From Campylobacteraceae bacterium (GTDB taxonomy: Bacteria; Campylobacterota; Campylobacteria; Campylobacterales; Sulfurovaceae), in NCBI GenBank assembly GCA_026986355.1, contig JALSOO010000030.1, positions 1 to 57,362 of the forward strand: a stretch of 57,362 bases of DNA. Reading direction: 5' to 3'. Within the stretch, counting starts at the first letter, position 1, and each line of letters starts with the position of its first letter. A program made the translations under genes and the position numbers. Below are positions 7,985 through 17,129 of the stretch, piece after piece. The notes under the pieces are model-generated. The model worked only from the letters and a program-made list of their open reading frames with translations. It was not told where the DNA came from and did no database searches.

Positions 7985-10128
7985 TTGTATCCATATCCTA
8001 ATCTTCCATATCTACTGTTTTTATCTATTTTCATATCATTTATAATAATAGCTATTGATTCTATACATCTATCTTCTTTTATTCGTTGAATATCAGCTAT
8101 ATAATCTTTTTGTGATAATTTTGCTCTGACAACTAATAGAACAATATCACTATATTTAAGAATAGAAGTTGTATCGGTTACACTACCAATTGGAGCAGTG
8201 TCAAATATTATATAATCATATCGTTTTTCCAAAGATTTTATTAGATTATCTAGTTTATTACTTAATAATAGTTCTGAGCCATTTTCTAGTAGTGTACCAG
8301 CGGGAATAAAATCTAGGTTTTTATCTATTGGAATAACTATCTCTTTATAATCTTCACTTATAAAATTACTAATTCCTTTATCTTTAGTAGTAATATTTAA
8401 CTCTTTGTGTAGTCTTGGCTTTCGTAAGTCTAAATCTATAAGGAGGACTTTTCTATTAGATTTTTGAATAATCTTTCCTAGTTGAGCAGTAATTGTAGTT
8501 TTCCCCTCTTTTTCAATTATTGATGAGATTAATATTTTTATACAGTGATTTTTTTCTAAACGTTTAAATTCTAAATTAGTTCTAATTGTTCTTAGCCCTT
8601 CTATAAATATATAAGAGTCACTTTTTTTAGATAAAATTCCATAAATAGGTATTTTCGTTAATTTCTCTATATCATAAGGATCTAAAATTTTTTTACTTAA
8701 TAACTCTTTTATTATCACCATAATAATCCCAAATAGTATACCTACAATAACACTAATCATGAGTATCTTTTTTATATTTGGTTCGATATAGCTCTCTGGA
8801 AGCGTTGCATTTTCAATAATTTTATTATTTGGAATAATTGAAGCTTTTTTAATCTCTGTCTCTATTTTTTTTTGAAGTAAAAAGGTATATACCTTTTCAT
8901 TTAAGCTAAATCTTCTCTCTAAATCTTTATTTACAATTTTTTTGGAGGGAATAGATTTTAAAAGTATTTTTTTCTCTATTATCTCCTTATTTAGTAGATT
9001 TGATTTTCTTTCTAAACTTTTTTTGATTACTTCTAAGTTATTAATTATTTTTGATTTTAGAACATATTTATCTTTTTTTAGATTTTTTAATTTAGAATCT
9101 ATATAGGAGTAGATTCTATCTTGAATATTACTTATCTCTCTATTGAGAGATATGACTTCAGGATGTTTTGGGGTTAGTGTCTCTAAAAGTTTGTCTATTT
9201 CAAACTCTTTATTTTTCAAGCTATTAATAAATTGATTTAATTTGTTATCAGATATGGTAGAATTACTAATATCTTTTTTTTGAAACTCCAGTTCTCTTAT
9301 CTTCTTATCATCTTTTCTATAATTACTAATGATAGAGTTAATTGAAGATATATCAATATCACTATCGTTCAATAGTGTTGTTGTTAGACTTCCATATTTT
9401 AAGTTATCTATAACGGCTCTAATTGCTTTTAATTTTAAATATACTCTTTTATATTTCTCTTTTTTATTATTTATTTGAGTTAATAGTGATGAAGAGGAAG
9501 CTATTGCAATAGAAGTACTATTTTTTTGTTGATATTCTTTTAGTTTATTACTTTTTTTTTGTAGATTTCTTCTTACATCATTAATTTGTTGATTTAGAAA
9601 AATAATAGTATGTTCTACCTCCTCTTTTCTATGCTTCAGATTATAGGAGATATAGCTCTCTGCAATCTCTTGGACTATATTTTTGGCTCTATTAGCAATA
9701 GTATCTCTATATGTAAGAACAAGAACGTTATTAGCACGGCTAACTTCCATATTTGAGATAATGATATTCTCTTTTGTATTGTTGTCTTCATTAGTAAATA
9801 AATTGTTTTTTTTATCTATTTTATCAATAATTGTTCCTATGAATTTTTTAGAAGTAATCTTTAATTTAACCAGCTCTAATTTATCATTAAGTGTAATATC
9901 TTCACTCCTCTTTTGGGGAGAGATTAGCTCATCTAATATTTTTGAATTATCATTATCCTCTTTTATAGAGAGCGTTATACTAGAGGAGTATATAGGTGTT
10001 GTTGTGTATATTTTTAATATACCTAATAGTATAAAAAGTATTAAAATTGAAATGAAAAGAGAAAAATTCTTTCTTATAATTTTAAATACTTTAGTTAAGT
10101 TAATATCATCTTCATCTACAGGTTTCAT
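7972..10128 (-). CDS. Polysaccharide co-polymerase with tyrosine autokinase domain (Wzc-like)
   Basis: Inner-membrane protein that controls chain length and export of Wzx/Wzy-made polysaccharide. The 718 residues give: TM1 at about 22-41; a long periplasmic coiled-coil region (Lys/Glu/Asn-rich); the Pro-containing LPESYIEP just before TM2 (about 455-477); then a cytoplasmic BY-kinase domain with the P-loop EKEGKTT, Walker A' VLLIDLDLRKPRLH and Walker B YDYIIFDTAP. The tail RYGRLGYGYNYG carries four tyrosines, the expected autophosphorylation cluster. It is the last gene of the locus, 64 bases after the deacetylase gene, and may have its own promoter. No Wza channel or Wzb phosphatase gene is next to it. 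Confidence 0.92.
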   Translation of the reverse strand: MKPVDEDDINLTKVFKIIRKNFSLFISILILFILLGILKIYTTTPIYSSSITLSIKEDNDNSKILDELISPQKRSEDITLNDKLELVKLKITSKKFIGTIIDKIDKKNNLFTNEDNNTKENIIISNMEVSRANNVLVLTYRDTIANRAKNIVQEIAESYISYNLKHRKEEVEHTIIFLNQQINDVRRNLQKKSNKLKEYQQKNSTSIAIASSSSLLTQINNKKEKYKRVYLKLKAIRAVIDNLKYGSLTTTLLNDSDIDISSINSIISNYRKDDKKIRELEFQKKDISNSTISDNKLNQFINSLKNKEFEIDKLLETLTPKHPEVISLNREISNIQDRIYSYIDSKLKNLKKDKYVLKSKIINNLEVIKKSLERKSNLLNKEIIEKKILLKSIPSKKIVNKDLERRFSLNEKVYTFLLQKKIETEIKKASIIPNNKIIENATLPESYIEPNIKKILMISVIVGILFGIIMVIIKELLSKKILDPYDIEKLTKIPIYGILSKKSDSYIFIEGLRTIRTNLEFKRLEKNHCIKILISSIIEKEGKTTITAQLGKIIQKSNRKVLLIDLDLRKPRLHKELNITTKDKGISNFISEDYKEIVIPIDKNLDFIPAGTLLENGSELLLSNKLDNLIKSLEKRYDYIIFDTAPIGSVTDTTSILKYSDIVLLVVRAKLSQKDYIADIQRIKEDRCIESIAIIINDMKIDKNSRYGRLGYGYNYGK

Positions 10129-10143
10129 AAGTATTCTTTTTTT

Positions 10144-10171
10144 ATTTTATTTTAACATATTAAAATAAAAT
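10144..10171. repeat. Perfect 12-bp inverted repeat ahead of the wzc-like gene
   Basis: Arms at 10144-10155 and 10160-10171 are exact reverse complements made only of A and T, with loop CATA. The element lies in the 64-base gap between the deacetylase and wzc-like genes, 16 bases from the start of the latter. On the minus strand it is followed by A residues and not by U residues, so it is not a normal terminator; an operator or leader hairpin is possible. Because the DNA is so AT-rich, chance is also possible. Confidence 0.4.
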
Positions 10172-10192
10172 TTTATACTATAAAACATGTTA

Positions 10193-10957
10193 TTATCTAT
10201 TTAACACTATTTTTTTTATAAAATTTTTACTTTTTCTTAGAATTAATATTTTATACCACTCTATAGTGCTTTTTGCCCAGTGTTCAGGGTGAATATTTAA
10301 CATGAGTTCTTTTGGTAAATTACCTTTTTTAATCATATCTATCAAGTCATTTGTACTTTTTATATTAAAATTAAATATTGTATCAACTTTATCTCTTAAA
10401 TTTATACGTTCATCTCCCCATGCTCTTCCTGCATCTGTAGCGTAGAATACTCTATTGAAATCTATATCAAAGTAGGGCTCACTTACTATCTCATACTGTT
10501 TATAATCATACTGTTTCCACAAATCTCTACTGTCCCATTTGGAGGTTGGTCTTCCATGCATAGCTATATGTCTAATAGGATAGATTTCTCTTAACCTATT
10601 TAGGTTAAATTCAAAATCGTCTATAGCCTCTTGATAATCTCCACTCTTTTGGGCTAGAGACTCATAGTGGTAACCTATCTCGTGTCCCAAACTTGCTATC
10701 TCTTTTATAATATTGGGTTTAAATGTTTGATATATAGTTCTAAAGTAGTAGGTAGATTTTATGCCCATATTATTCTCTATTTGTGCCATCTCTAAAGAGT
10801 TATTTGGTCTTCTATCTACATCATGACGCATTATAATAAAAGGTCTATTTTTATTATAATTGTCACTAAAATACTCCTCTACTGTAATAAATATATAACC
10901 ATTGTTTATAAATGTATTGAGTAACTCTTTATATATAGTATGTGTAAAATCTCTCAT
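10193..10957 (-). CDS. Polysaccharide deacetylase family protein
   Basis: NodB-fold carbohydrate esterase, expected to remove an acetyl group from an amino sugar, or a related amide hydrolase. In 254 residues the metal-site motifs are visible: RHDVD (His45, Asp46, Asp48) as the TFDD equivalent, GHEIGYHYES with the two metal-binding histidines, and MHGRP further on. There is no signal peptide or transmembrane segment, so it probably acts in the cytoplasm on a lipid-linked or nucleotide-linked sugar. It abuts the DUF354 gene with no gap, suggesting joint translation. The substrate cannot be read from the sequence. Confidence 0.88.
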   Translation of the reverse strand: MRDFTHTIYKELLNTFINNGYIFITVEEYFSDNYNKNRPFIIMRHDVDRRPNNSLEMAQIENNMGIKSTYYFRTIYQTFKPNIIKEIASLGHEIGYHYESLAQKSGDYQEAIDDFEFNLNRLREIYPIRHIAMHGRPTSKWDSRDLWKQYDYKQYEIVSEPYFDIDFNRVFYATDAGRAWGDERINLRDKVDTIFNFNIKSTNDLIDMIKKGNLPKELMLNIHPEHWAKSTIEWYKILILRKSKNFIKKIVLNR

Positions 10958-12025
10958 CTATTTAAACCTTTTTTGATAGTTAGGATTCTCTTTTAGGGTC
11001 TCTTTACTTTTTGGATAGTTTTCTACAAACCATATAAGAAAGGCTGTTACATCTATTTTCTGAGATAACATTACATCTCTTTTGTTTATAAACTCATCTT
11101 TTTTATTGTTCTTTAAAATTTCTATAGATTTATCTATTATTTTATCTATTGAGAGTAGGTATTGGATTAATCCGTACTTCTCTTGTTGTTTAATCGTATT
11201 GGGGTGTAGTGAGTTTATATATATAGTTGGTGTTCCAAGCATTGCTGATTCACTAGCCATGGTTGCACCCTCTCCGATAAAGAGTGATGCAAAACTCAAA
11301 GCATCATGCATCTTCTCTGGAGGTATCTTTATCTGATATTTTTTTATTTTATTGGGTAGCTCTCCTTCTGATGATATAAATATTTTTACTTTAGTAGATA
11401 GCTTTTCTATAAGTTTAATCTTCTCTTCTAGTTTTAATCCAACTTGACCTATATCATGTGTTGCATTCCATGAGACAAAACGTACTATTATATAATGCTC
11501 ATTACTTGAAATTCCTAAAATTTCATATATATCTCTATTTGGAGTAAACCAATTAGGGTGTAGATAGGCTAATTCATGGTAGCCACTATATTCAACTATA
11601 TTATCTCCTCTTAATGGAGGTATTTGGAATTTATTGATAAATATAGCTTCTGTAAATGGTTTATATAGCCTTACTTGTTCCATATTGAATGTATCTTCAA
11701 AAGATAGATGAGGTTTTTTTAGGATAAAAGAGGCATGTGATGCATACATTGAACCTGCACTTAGAAAGATATCAGGTTTAAATTTTATACCTGCTACTAT
11801 CTCTTGTATATCAAATTTAATTAATCCAATTATTTTTCCCCATATTGATTTAAATTTTTTTCCAAATACAATATATCTAAAGCCATAACTCTTTAGAAGT
11901 TCTACTTCAAACTCTTTATCTCTACATGTAAAGAGTATATTATGCCCTCTGTTTTGCATAGTTAGTGCAAAATTTTTCAACAGATGTACATGTGCAGGGT
12001 GTCCTATATCTATTAATATTCTCAT
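10958..12025 (-). CDS. DUF354 family GT-B-fold protein
   Basis: The N-terminus RILIDIGHPAHVHLLKNFA is the signature of DUF354, a family with the fold of UDP-GlcNAc 2-epimerases and GT-B glycosyltransferases. A second landmark is IGEGATMASESAMLGTPTIYI near residue 245, the sugar-nucleotide site region of the C-terminal Rossmann domain. It is 355 residues, cytoplasmic, with no membrane helix. It overlaps the FemAB-like gene upstream by four bases (ATGA) and abuts the deacetylase gene downstream. It is either a glycosyltransferase or an epimerase of the locus; I cannot decide which. Confidence 0.85.
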   Translation of the reverse strand: MRILIDIGHPAHVHLLKNFALTMQNRGHNILFTCRDKEFEVELLKSYGFRYIVFGKKFKSIWGKIIGLIKFDIQEIVAGIKFKPDIFLSAGSMYASHASFILKKPHLSFEDTFNMEQVRLYKPFTEAIFINKFQIPPLRGDNIVEYSGYHELAYLHPNWFTPNRDIYEILGISSNEHYIIVRFVSWNATHDIGQVGLKLEEKIKLIEKLSTKVKIFISSEGELPNKIKKYQIKIPPEKMHDALSFASLFIGEGATMASESAMLGTPTIYINSLHPNTIKQQEKYGLIQYLLSIDKIIDKSIEILKNNKKDEFINKRDVMLSQKIDVTAFLIWFVENYPKSKETLKENPNYQKRFK

Positions 12026-12993
12026 CTTCCATACCTCATATTTTTATATATTTTTTTTGCTTTATTCTTGGCATAGTTAAAAAAGTTATCATTCCATACT
12101 CTATAGTATGGAGTTAACTCTCCTCCAAATCTTCTATAAAACTCCTCTACACCAAATAGCATAGAGCCTTCAAAATCATACAATTCACACTTATCATGTA
12201 AATCTATAATTGTCCAATGTATTAGATAGGCATTTGCTCCTCGTATCTCATTGTTGACATCTATACCATTGAGTAGAAGATAGGATGATTTTTCATTATG
12301 TACTAGACCACATACAGCGATACACTGGTCATTACTATTATAAGCTCCATAAGATGTAAAGTTGTTTTTAATCGTTTTTGTATAGTTTTCCAATTTTTCT
12401 CTATTAAAAGGGGCTTTGCTCCCTTGTCTTAGAAACGTTTTATTGACTAAATCCCATAAATCTTCAAAGGGAATATTATTTTTAATAATAACAGACTCTT
12501 TTTTTGCATTTTTAATGTTTCTTTTTATATTTAGATGAAAATTATTATAAATCTCATCTAATGTATGCTCTCTATTGCTTATTATATAGGTATAGCGTGT
12601 TTGTTGAGTTAATCCATGCCAAGATAGTGGTATCCAATTTTGAAATTGTGGGTGGAAATAGTAGTCAAATGATTTTATTTTTTTTAACTCTTGGGTTAAT
12701 ATATCCATATATTTATACTCTTTTGCAACTATTTTTTGTCTATTTCCTTCCTCTTTTCTAAAGATAATTCCTAGATATTTATCCAACATTGGATTGGCAT
12801 AGGTTTTTATTTCATTTTTTGCCAAAATAATTCCTGCTTTTATTATGTTTTTATCTTCAATAACTGCTATTTTATATTCAACTTGTAGGGCATCAAGATA
12901 CCAACTTTTTGAAAATATTGAACCTTGTATTGAGTTATCTACAAACTCATTCCATAATTTATATTCATCTTTTTTTAAATATTTAAATTCCAT
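12022..12993 (-). CDS. FemAB-like GNAT-fold acyl/aminoacyl transferase (copy b)
   Basis: A 323-residue cytoplasmic protein with the double-GNAT architecture of FemAB/MurM-type proteins: an N-terminal half with WNEFVDNSIQGSIFSKSWYL, a central IKRNIKNAKKES helix and a C-terminal half with SYLLLNGIDVNNEIRGANAYLIHW, then DFEGSMLFGVEEFYRRFGGE. Family members move amino acids from aminoacyl-tRNA to peptidoglycan stems, or acyl groups to sugars. In a polysaccharide locus it probably N-acylates or aminoacylates an amino sugar. It abuts asnB copy 1 with no gap. Distant from, but in the same superfamily as, the transferase at 23467. Confidence 0.8.
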   Translation of the reverse strand: MEFKYLKKDEYKLWNEFVDNSIQGSIFSKSWYLDALQVEYKIAVIEDKNIIKAGIILAKNEIKTYANPMLDKYLGIIFRKEEGNRQKIVAKEYKYMDILTQELKKIKSFDYYFHPQFQNWIPLSWHGLTQQTRYTYIISNREHTLDEIYNNFHLNIKRNIKNAKKESVIIKNNIPFEDLWDLVNKTFLRQGSKAPFNREKLENYTKTIKNNFTSYGAYNSNDQCIAVCGLVHNEKSSYLLLNGIDVNNEIRGANAYLIHWTIIDLHDKCELYDFEGSMLFGVEEFYRRFGGELTPYYRVWNDNFFNYAKNKAKKIYKNMRYGR

Positions 12994-14829
12994 CTATTTT
13001 ATCTCCATCTCTTTTAACCATAGAGTTAGATTTATCCATTTCCAAATCTCTTTTGAACAGTTAATCTCTCTCTTTAAATGTCTTTTATACATCTCTATTG
13101 CTATATTGGTATCTATATATTTTTTTAGTATATCATCTGGATTTTCCAATATATCAAACACTTTTTTCTGAAAATACTCCTCTCTAAACCACTCATCTTC
13201 TGGGGTTTCAAATCCCATTTTGTCATATCTTAGTCTAATCTTTTCTGGTATAATAGATTTCATACTCTCTCTTAATATATATTTAGTAAGACCTTTCCTA
13301 ATATAACTCTCATTGGTTTGCGAGAGTGTCTGCTCTACCAAACGATAATCAAGAAAAGGTACACGTGACTCAATAGAGAATCTCATGGAGTTTAAATCTG
13401 ACCATTTTAGAAGATGTTCTAGTTTATACTCAAAATGGTTGATTAGTGCATCTTTGAGACTCTTAGACCCATATAACTCTTTTGAGACTATATTATTCGT
13501 TGCGTAGTTTTTGTAGAACTCTTTTTGAATATAAGAGTTTTTTTGAGTTCTTAACTTTGTTTTTAACTTTTCAGGTAATATAAAAAAGAGTAGCGTCTTT
13601 AACCCATAGAGTGATTTATGTTTTGTTGTATAGTGGTATATCTCTTTTGTTAACTTGAATAGAGATATTTTTTTTAGAAGCTCTTTGAAGTAGAATCCAT
13701 AAAAGTAGTGATACCCAGCCAACTGTTCATCTGCTCCTTGTCCATCAAGGGTTACTACTACATGCTCTTTGGCAAGTTTCATTACACTATATTGAGCATA
13801 GATACTAGTCGTTGGTACAGGTTCATCAAGATAGTGAACCATATCTTCTAAATCGCTATAGAGAGTTTTTGCTATAGGAGTTATAAAGTGCATCTTTCTT
13901 AGATAGGAACGCATCTCCTCTATATAGCTACTCTCATCTCCAGTTTCTCCTTTTTTATAGACAGCAGAGAATGTTTGAATATCTTTTATATCTAATTTCT
14001 TTACAATAGTTGAAGCAATACTAGAAGAGTCCAACCCACCACTCAAGCATACTCCAACAGGTACATCTGACCTCATGCGTAGCTTTATAGATGAGGTAAA
14101 TTGTGATAGATACTCTTGGCTATCTATCGGTTTTTTATTACATTTACTCTTTAGGTCATACCATTTTTTTAGTTTAAACTCTCCATTACTTTTGAGTATA
14201 AATGAGTGTCCATGTGGGATTTTATATATCTCTTTGTAAAAAGTAGTGTGATTGTAATCAGTTCTATTAAATACTAAATAGTTAAAAATAGCCTCTTCAT
14301 TGATAGTTAATGGATTAGTTAGAGCCTCTTTTATCGCTTTTATCTCTGAAGCATATATAAATGTATCACTATCTTTATAATAATAAAAAGGTTTGATACC
14401 AAATCTATCTCTTGCACCAAAAATCTCTTTAGTTTCTCTATTGTAGATGACAAAAGCCCACATACCATTAAATCTATCCAAACACTTCTCTCCCCACTCT
14501 TGATAGGATTTAATTAGTACTTCTGTATCGCTTTGGGTTTTAAATATATATCCTTTCTCTATTAACTCCTCTCTTAACTCAATATAGTTATATATCTCTC
14601 CATTAAATGTCAAGATTAGATTATTATCATCACTAACCATCGGTTGATGTCCTGCATTGGATAGGTCAATAATACTAAGTCTTACAAATCCAAGTGCAAC
14701 TTGACCATTAATAATGTATCCGTCATCATCAGGTCCTCTATGCTTGATAGCTTTTATCATCTTCTTTATTACTGCTAGATTATCTTCTTTTTTTGGGGAA
14801 AAATCTATTTTTCCTACTATTCCACACAT
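12994..14829 (-). CDS. asnB: AsnB-type glutamine-dependent amidotransferase (copy 1)
   Basis: Asparagine synthase family, 611 residues. Cys2 (MCGIVGKI) is the glutaminase nucleophile; RLSIIDLSNAGHQPM and FNGEIYNY line the glutamine pocket; the ATP-pyrophosphatase loop is SGGLDSS at 263-269. All catalytic parts appear intact. In surface-polysaccharide clusters such enzymes (for example WbpS) are thought to amidate uronic acids or amino-acid carboxylates, so the target need not be free aspartate. It overlaps the upstream glycosyltransferase gene by 13 bases and abuts the FemAB-like gene. A second, clearly diverged copy lies at 17130. Confidence 0.93.
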   Translation of the reverse strand: MCGIVGKIDFSPKKEDNLAVIKKMIKAIKHRGPDDDGYIINGQVALGFVRLSIIDLSNAGHQPMVSDDNNLILTFNGEIYNYIELREELIEKGYIFKTQSDTEVLIKSYQEWGEKCLDRFNGMWAFVIYNRETKEIFGARDRFGIKPFYYYKDSDTFIYASEIKAIKEALTNPLTINEEAIFNYLVFNRTDYNHTTFYKEIYKIPHGHSFILKSNGEFKLKKWYDLKSKCNKKPIDSQEYLSQFTSSIKLRMRSDVPVGVCLSGGLDSSSIASTIVKKLDIKDIQTFSAVYKKGETGDESSYIEEMRSYLRKMHFITPIAKTLYSDLEDMVHYLDEPVPTTSIYAQYSVMKLAKEHVVVTLDGQGADEQLAGYHYFYGFYFKELLKKISLFKLTKEIYHYTTKHKSLYGLKTLLFFILPEKLKTKLRTQKNSYIQKEFYKNYATNNIVSKELYGSKSLKDALINHFEYKLEHLLKWSDLNSMRFSIESRVPFLDYRLVEQTLSQTNESYIRKGLTKYILRESMKSIIPEKIRLRYDKMGFETPEDEWFREEYFQKKVFDILENPDDILKKYIDTNIAIEMYKRHLKREINCSKEIWKWINLTLWLKEMEIK

Positions 14830-15755
14830 TTTTTCTCCTTAACTATACCGTTATATATATTTACTATTTTTTTTGCAATCACATCTGATTTTAGATGGAC
14901 TATAGCCTCTCGTCCATTGGTTCTTTTATTATATTTTATAGCCTTTTCTATCTTTGAAGCAAACTCTTTATATTCAAAACTAGAGATAAAACACCCCTCT
15001 GTTCTATTTATTATATCTTTTACATCTCCTACATTTGTCGAGACAATAGGTACATTACACGCCATTGTCTCTTTGATAGCATTTGGACTTCCCTCCCATA
15101 GACTAGTTAATATCACCACATCAGCTGAGTTATAATAATAAGGAATTTGCTCATTTGGAATATCTACTAGATAATGAAGTTCTATCTCTTGATTTCCAAT
15201 ATAGGTTATAGCATCTTTGGCAAGTTTGAAATTTTTTTCAACTCTATTAGGATTTGATGTAAATAGAATATGTTTTTTTTCTATATCCCACTGTGTCACT
15301 TTTAGTGCTATATCTCTAGGTATTGGTTTAAATCTATCCATATCTATGCCATTAGGGATTATAGAGACATCTTTTTGTCCAAATGTTTCATACATATCTT
15401 TAGACTTAACAATAGTTTTTGACCATGATAGACGATAGAATAGATAGATTATCCATCTAAACCATCTTTTTGCTTTTACATCATCTCCCATTAATGAAAC
15501 AACTATATTTTTTGCTCCAGCAAATGATGTTACTATTCCTGAAATCCAATAGTGTGCATGGACTACATCATAGTTACTATTTTTAAGATAACTTCTTAAT
15601 CTAAAGATAGATTTTATATACCCCTTTGCTCCTCTTCCTTGTATTGTAAAAAAATCAATTTCAACTCCCTCCTTTTTGAGGGATTCTCCTTGATTACTGA
15701 CTATGGGGCTTATCCCATTTTGTGTATTACCACTACTTATAAATATTACTTTCAT
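14817..15755 (-). CDS. Glycosyltransferase, GT4-like
   Basis: GT-B glycosyltransferase of 312 residues, cytoplasmic face of the inner membrane. N-terminal domain has the donor-to-acceptor cleft features VIFISSGNTQNGIS and YDVVHAHYWISG; the C-terminal domain has IIPNGIDMDRFKP and the EX7E-type stretch LTSLWEGSPNAIKETMACN, which binds the nucleotide-sugar. It should add one sugar of the repeat unit. It follows the Wzy-like gene after 18 bases and overlaps asnB copy 1 by 13 bases. Confidence 0.9.
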   Translation of the reverse strand: MKVIFISSGNTQNGISPIVSNQGESLKKEGVEIDFFTIQGRGAKGYIKSIFRLRSYLKNSNYDVVHAHYWISGIVTSFAGAKNIVVSLMGDDVKAKRWFRWIIYLFYRLSWSKTIVKSKDMYETFGQKDVSIIPNGIDMDRFKPIPRDIALKVTQWDIEKKHILFTSNPNRVEKNFKLAKDAITYIGNQEIELHYLVDIPNEQIPYYYNSADVVILTSLWEGSPNAIKETMACNVPIVSTNVGDVKDIINRTEGCFISSFEYKEFASKIEKAIKYNKRTNGREAIVHLKSDVIAKKIVNIYNGIVKEKKCVE

Positions 15756-15773
15756 TCTTTTCCTTAAAATATA

Positions 15774-17114
15774 TTATCTATTGTTCCAATAGTAGATTAT
15801 AAAAATTAAAGAGATTACCGAGGTATAAAAGAACTCTTTAAAGAGTCTTTTTCTTTTTATTTTAATTAAATCTCTATCGTATTTATCTAAAAACCAAAAT
15901 GCCACTATAAAAATAAAAGGTATGTGTGAAATAGCCTTTCTAAGTTCCAACCCATCCATCAAAAAGGTTAATGCACTCATCTCAAATATAATAAATAGGG
16001 ATATAGGATATAGAGAGGTAAATCCTTTTTTAAAGATATAAAAGACTCCAAGCCAAAAAGGTATAGCTAATAGCATTCTATATATCAATCCTGAGGCATA
16101 AAACATGGTTGAGACTTTACTATCTGATATTAGGGTAGGTATTGGTCCTATTGTTTGAGAGAGTATATTTACAGCATAGGTAAAACCTACCCCTCCAATT
16201 ACCATTCCTTGACTCTCTCTAGCTTCTATCAATGTATCTACTCCTCCTGTAGTATAGATATTAACCATTGTGATAATTGTTCCTATCATTGCTACTGCTC
16301 CTAATAAAATCAAAATAGAGCCTACTTTTATAGTAAGGTTTCCCTCTCGTGTAACAAGTGAAGTAATAACAATACCTGCAACAATCATCATGGCTATAGC
16401 AGGTCTAAATAGGAAAAGTGTTCCTAAAAATATAAATGAACTAATAAGATAGAGGCTATTTTTAGTATATATAAATTTATAATAGAACTCAAACGCTAAA
16501 AGTACAAACATTACCATTAAGCTCTCTTTTAACCCTGTGGAGTTAAAAAAGAGTACAAATGAGGAGATAGAGTAGCTTAGTGATGATAAAAAAGCATATT
16601 TCTTTGTCATAAAATTACTACTTAATCCAAATATAGATACAGCTGATATAACCGATATAAATAGATAGAGTAAATTTAGCATTAGATTAGATACATATAT
16701 TTTATAGAGTGGATATAAGACCAATATAATTCCTAAATCATCAACATCCATAAAGCTTAGATAGTGTTTAATCCCTTCTATATATGACATATCTAATATC
16801 TCCAAAGTTAGACGATGGTATAGATAGGCATCTGAAAAGCTAAACATATAAAAGTTATCATTATAGATATAGGAGATACTGTTTTGTATAACCATGAAAA
16901 ATAGTACATACAAAAATACCTCTATTCTTAAATATCTTCTATTATAAAATTTATCTTGTAGATTTGAATTAATAGAGAGAGTCTTATAATAGATTATAGA
17001 TGTGAATATTGTAAAAAATATAACTAATGGATAGTTTGCTGTAATTTTTATGGATAAAGTAATATACAATATTATCGTTGCTAATATATATATATTATTA
17101 ATTAAACCAAGCAT
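15774..17114 (-). CDS. Polytopic membrane protein, probable Wzy-type polysaccharide polymerase
   Basis: A 446-residue protein made almost entirely of hydrophobic helices (about ten or more), beginning LGLINNIYILATIILYITLS and ending IKIKRKRLFKEFFYTSVISLIFIIYYWNN. A soluble loop near residues 80-110 and one near 280-300 (TGGVDTLIEARESQG) should face the periplasm. Wzy proteins have little sequence conservation and are recognised by topology and place; this is the only such protein in a locus with a Wzx flippase and a Wzc-like co-polymerase. Assignment is therefore by context. Confidence 0.75.
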   Translation of the reverse strand: MLGLINNIYILATIILYITLSIKITANYPLVIFFTIFTSIIYYKTLSINSNLQDKFYNRRYLRIEVFLYVLFFMVIQNSISYIYNDNFYMFSFSDAYLYHRLTLEILDMSYIEGIKHYLSFMDVDDLGIILVLYPLYKIYVSNLMLNLLYLFISVISAVSIFGLSSNFMTKKYAFLSSLSYSISSFVLFFNSTGLKESLMVMFVLLAFEFYYKFIYTKNSLYLISSFIFLGTLFLFRPAIAMMIVAGIVITSLVTREGNLTIKVGSILILLGAVAMIGTIITMVNIYTTGGVDTLIEARESQGMVIGGVGFTYAVNILSQTIGPIPTLISDSKVSTMFYASGLIYRMLLAIPFWLGVFYIFKKGFTSLYPISLFIIFEMSALTFLMDGLELRKAISHIPFIFIVAFWFLDKYDRDLIKIKRKRLFKEFFYTSVISLIFIIYYWNNR

Positions 17115-17129
17115 AAATTCTCTTCTCTT

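Noticed and set aside
9683..10168. A 161-codon plus-strand ORF antisense to the wzc-like gene
   Set aside because: It lies entirely opposite a clear coding gene, is low-complexity and rich in Leu/Ile/Ser, and has no ribosome binding site or recognisable domain.
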